A stretch of 33,143 bases of DNA from Planctomycetota bacterium (GTDB lineage: Bacteria > Planctomycetota > Phycisphaerae > FEN-1346). The position numbers and the translations under genes were made by a program. The notes under the pieces were generated by a model. That model worked only from the letters and a program-made list of their open reading frames with translations, was not told where the DNA came from and ran no database searches. The stretch covers positions 1 to 33,143 of the forward strand of contig JAPLMM010000197.1 in the NCBI GenBank assembly GCA_026387035.1, in the 5' to 3' direction. Below are positions 32,642 through 33,143 of this stretch, in pieces; positions within the stretch are counted from its first letter, which is position 1; every line of letters starts with the position of its first letter.

Positions 32642-33097
32642 CTACGCCTGCGCCGGCCGGAAGACCTCCAGCCCGACACCGCTTTCGGCCAGCAGGCGCT
32701 TCCCGAGGTCGTCGGGATAATCCTCGCGGCAGACGATGCGGCGGATGCCGGCGTTGATCGCCATCTTCGCACACATCGAGCATGGATGATGCGTCGTGTA
32801 CAGCGCCGCCCCGTCGATCCGCACCCCGTGACGCGCCGCCTGGATCATCGCGTTCTGCTCGGCGTGCAGGCCCCGGCAGAGTTCGTGCCGCTCGCCCGAC
32901 GGCACCTTCATCTTTTCACGGAGGCAGCCCACCTCCTCGCAATGCGGCACGTTGCTCGGGGCGCCGTTGTACCCCGTGGCCAAGATACGCCGGTCCACCA
33001 CCAGAATCGCCCCCACCTGCCGGCGCAGGCACGTCGAGCGCCGCGACACCTCCTCGGCGATCGCCATGAAATATTCATCCCAACTCGGTCGGCTCAT
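32642..33097 (-). CDS. dCMP deaminase (ComEB/deoxycytidylate deaminase family)
   Basis: A zinc enzyme that converts dCMP to dUMP, feeding thymidylate synthesis. Length is 151 aa from the Met at 33097 ([17 protein letters not shown]). The zinc/catalytic motif is [11 protein letters not shown] (His78, Glu80) with PCSMCAK (Cys106, Cys109). A second Cys/His cluster (HCEEVGC...HELCRG, ~52-74) is typical of the deoxycytidylate family, and TGYNGAPSN binds the nucleotide. The upstream in-frame Met at 33127 precedes the -10 box and is excluded. The -10 lies eight bases before the ATG, so the message may be leaderless. Its function fits the neighbouring ribonucleotide reductase genes. Confidence 0.94.
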   Translation of the reverse strand: MSRPSWDEYFMAIAEEVSRRSTCLRRQVGAILVVDRRILATGYNGAPSNVPHCEEVGCLREKMKVPSGERHELCRGLHAEQNAMIQAARHGVRIDGAALYTTHHPCSMCAKMAINAGIRRIVCREDYPDDLGKRLLAESGVGLEVFRPAQA

Positions 33098-33105
33098 GAC
33101 GAGGT

Positions 33106-33134
33106 ACGGTAGCGAGCGGGGGGGCAAAAGTCAA
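33106..33134 (-). promoter_or_regulatory. dCMP deaminase promoter, likely leaderless
   Basis: On the minus strand TTGACT (33129-33134), 17 bp, TACCGT (33106-33111). Eight bases separate it from the ATG and no ribosome-binding site is present. Confidence 0.55.
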
Positions 33135-33143
33135 GCGGCCGCG

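Noticed and set aside
32305-32783. Two minus-strand open frames in the gap upstream of nrdR
   Set aside because: They run across a terminator, promoter and hairpins, have no ribosome-binding site and no recognisable sequence.

Overview
The window is a stretch of GC-rich (roughly two-thirds G+C by eye) bacterial chromosome packed with housekeeping and metabolic genes. There are no phage structural genes, recognised transposases or CRISPR arrays. The gene style suggests an anaerobic or facultative member of the Planctomycetota: secreted HEAT-repeat proteins, a FlgI-like/HEAT fusion outside any flagellar context, acidic-tailed small proteins and sigma70-type promoters in intergenic gaps. That assignment is an inference from gene content, not from a marker gene. 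Anaerobic physiology is supported by the hybrid-cluster protein (hcp) and a class III ribonucleotide reductase set (nrdR, nrdD, redoxin, nrdG).

Layout. 1-1712: hcp. 1844-2456 (-): a two-gene nucleotidyltransferase/small-partner pair resembling an AbiEii-type toxin-antitoxin system. 2666-4940: DUF2007-type protein with an acidic tail, then a xylulokinase. 5176-8631: lipoprotein MsrB-MsrA fusion, a 51-residue minus-strand ORF with a LigD-like N-terminus, L-threonine aldolase, an 84-bp long-inverted-repeat element and a secreted lyase-like protein. 8632-8853: repeat-rich gap between convergent genes. 8854-10991: argG diverging from a rhodanese-methyltransferase fusion. 11035-12040: a strong promoter, a decayed tRNA-Pro, a GIY-YIG nuclease gene whose stop codon lies inside the next tRNA, an intact tRNA-Pro(GGG) and a RelE/ParE-type toxin-antitoxin pair. 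12199-18516: truA, a secreted protein with two degenerate SNase-like repeats, panC-panD-lgt and a HEAT-repeat exported protein coupled to lgt.

18645-27105 (-): an apparent operon running FlgI-like/HEAT protein, smc, lipoprotein, lon, with a clear promoter at 27293-27321. 27364-32144 (-): the anaerobic dNTP locus nrdR, nrdD, terminator, cupin, glutaredoxin-like, nrdG. 32642-33097 (-): dCMP deaminase, another dNTP enzyme. The 497-bp gap upstream of nrdR holds a promoter, a palindrome like an NrdR box and three phased DnaA-box-like repeats.

How the genes work together. panC and panD supply pantothenate. nrdD/nrdG and dCMP deaminase supply dNTPs without oxygen, with NrdR as the probable repressor. 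MsrBA and Hcp deal with oxidative or nitrosative damage.

The most interesting unexplained signals are (1) a potential four-way-junction RNA between nrdR and nrdD, (2) the tRNA-Pro relic / GIY-YIG / tRNA-Pro arrangement with a 29-bp direct repeat, (3) the FlgI-like/HEAT protein leading the smc-lon operon, (4) the 19-bp inverted-repeat element at 7616-7699, and (5) several genes whose -10 box lies 6-8 nt before the start codon, implying leaderless mRNAs. All assignments come from reading the sequence; no database search was run.
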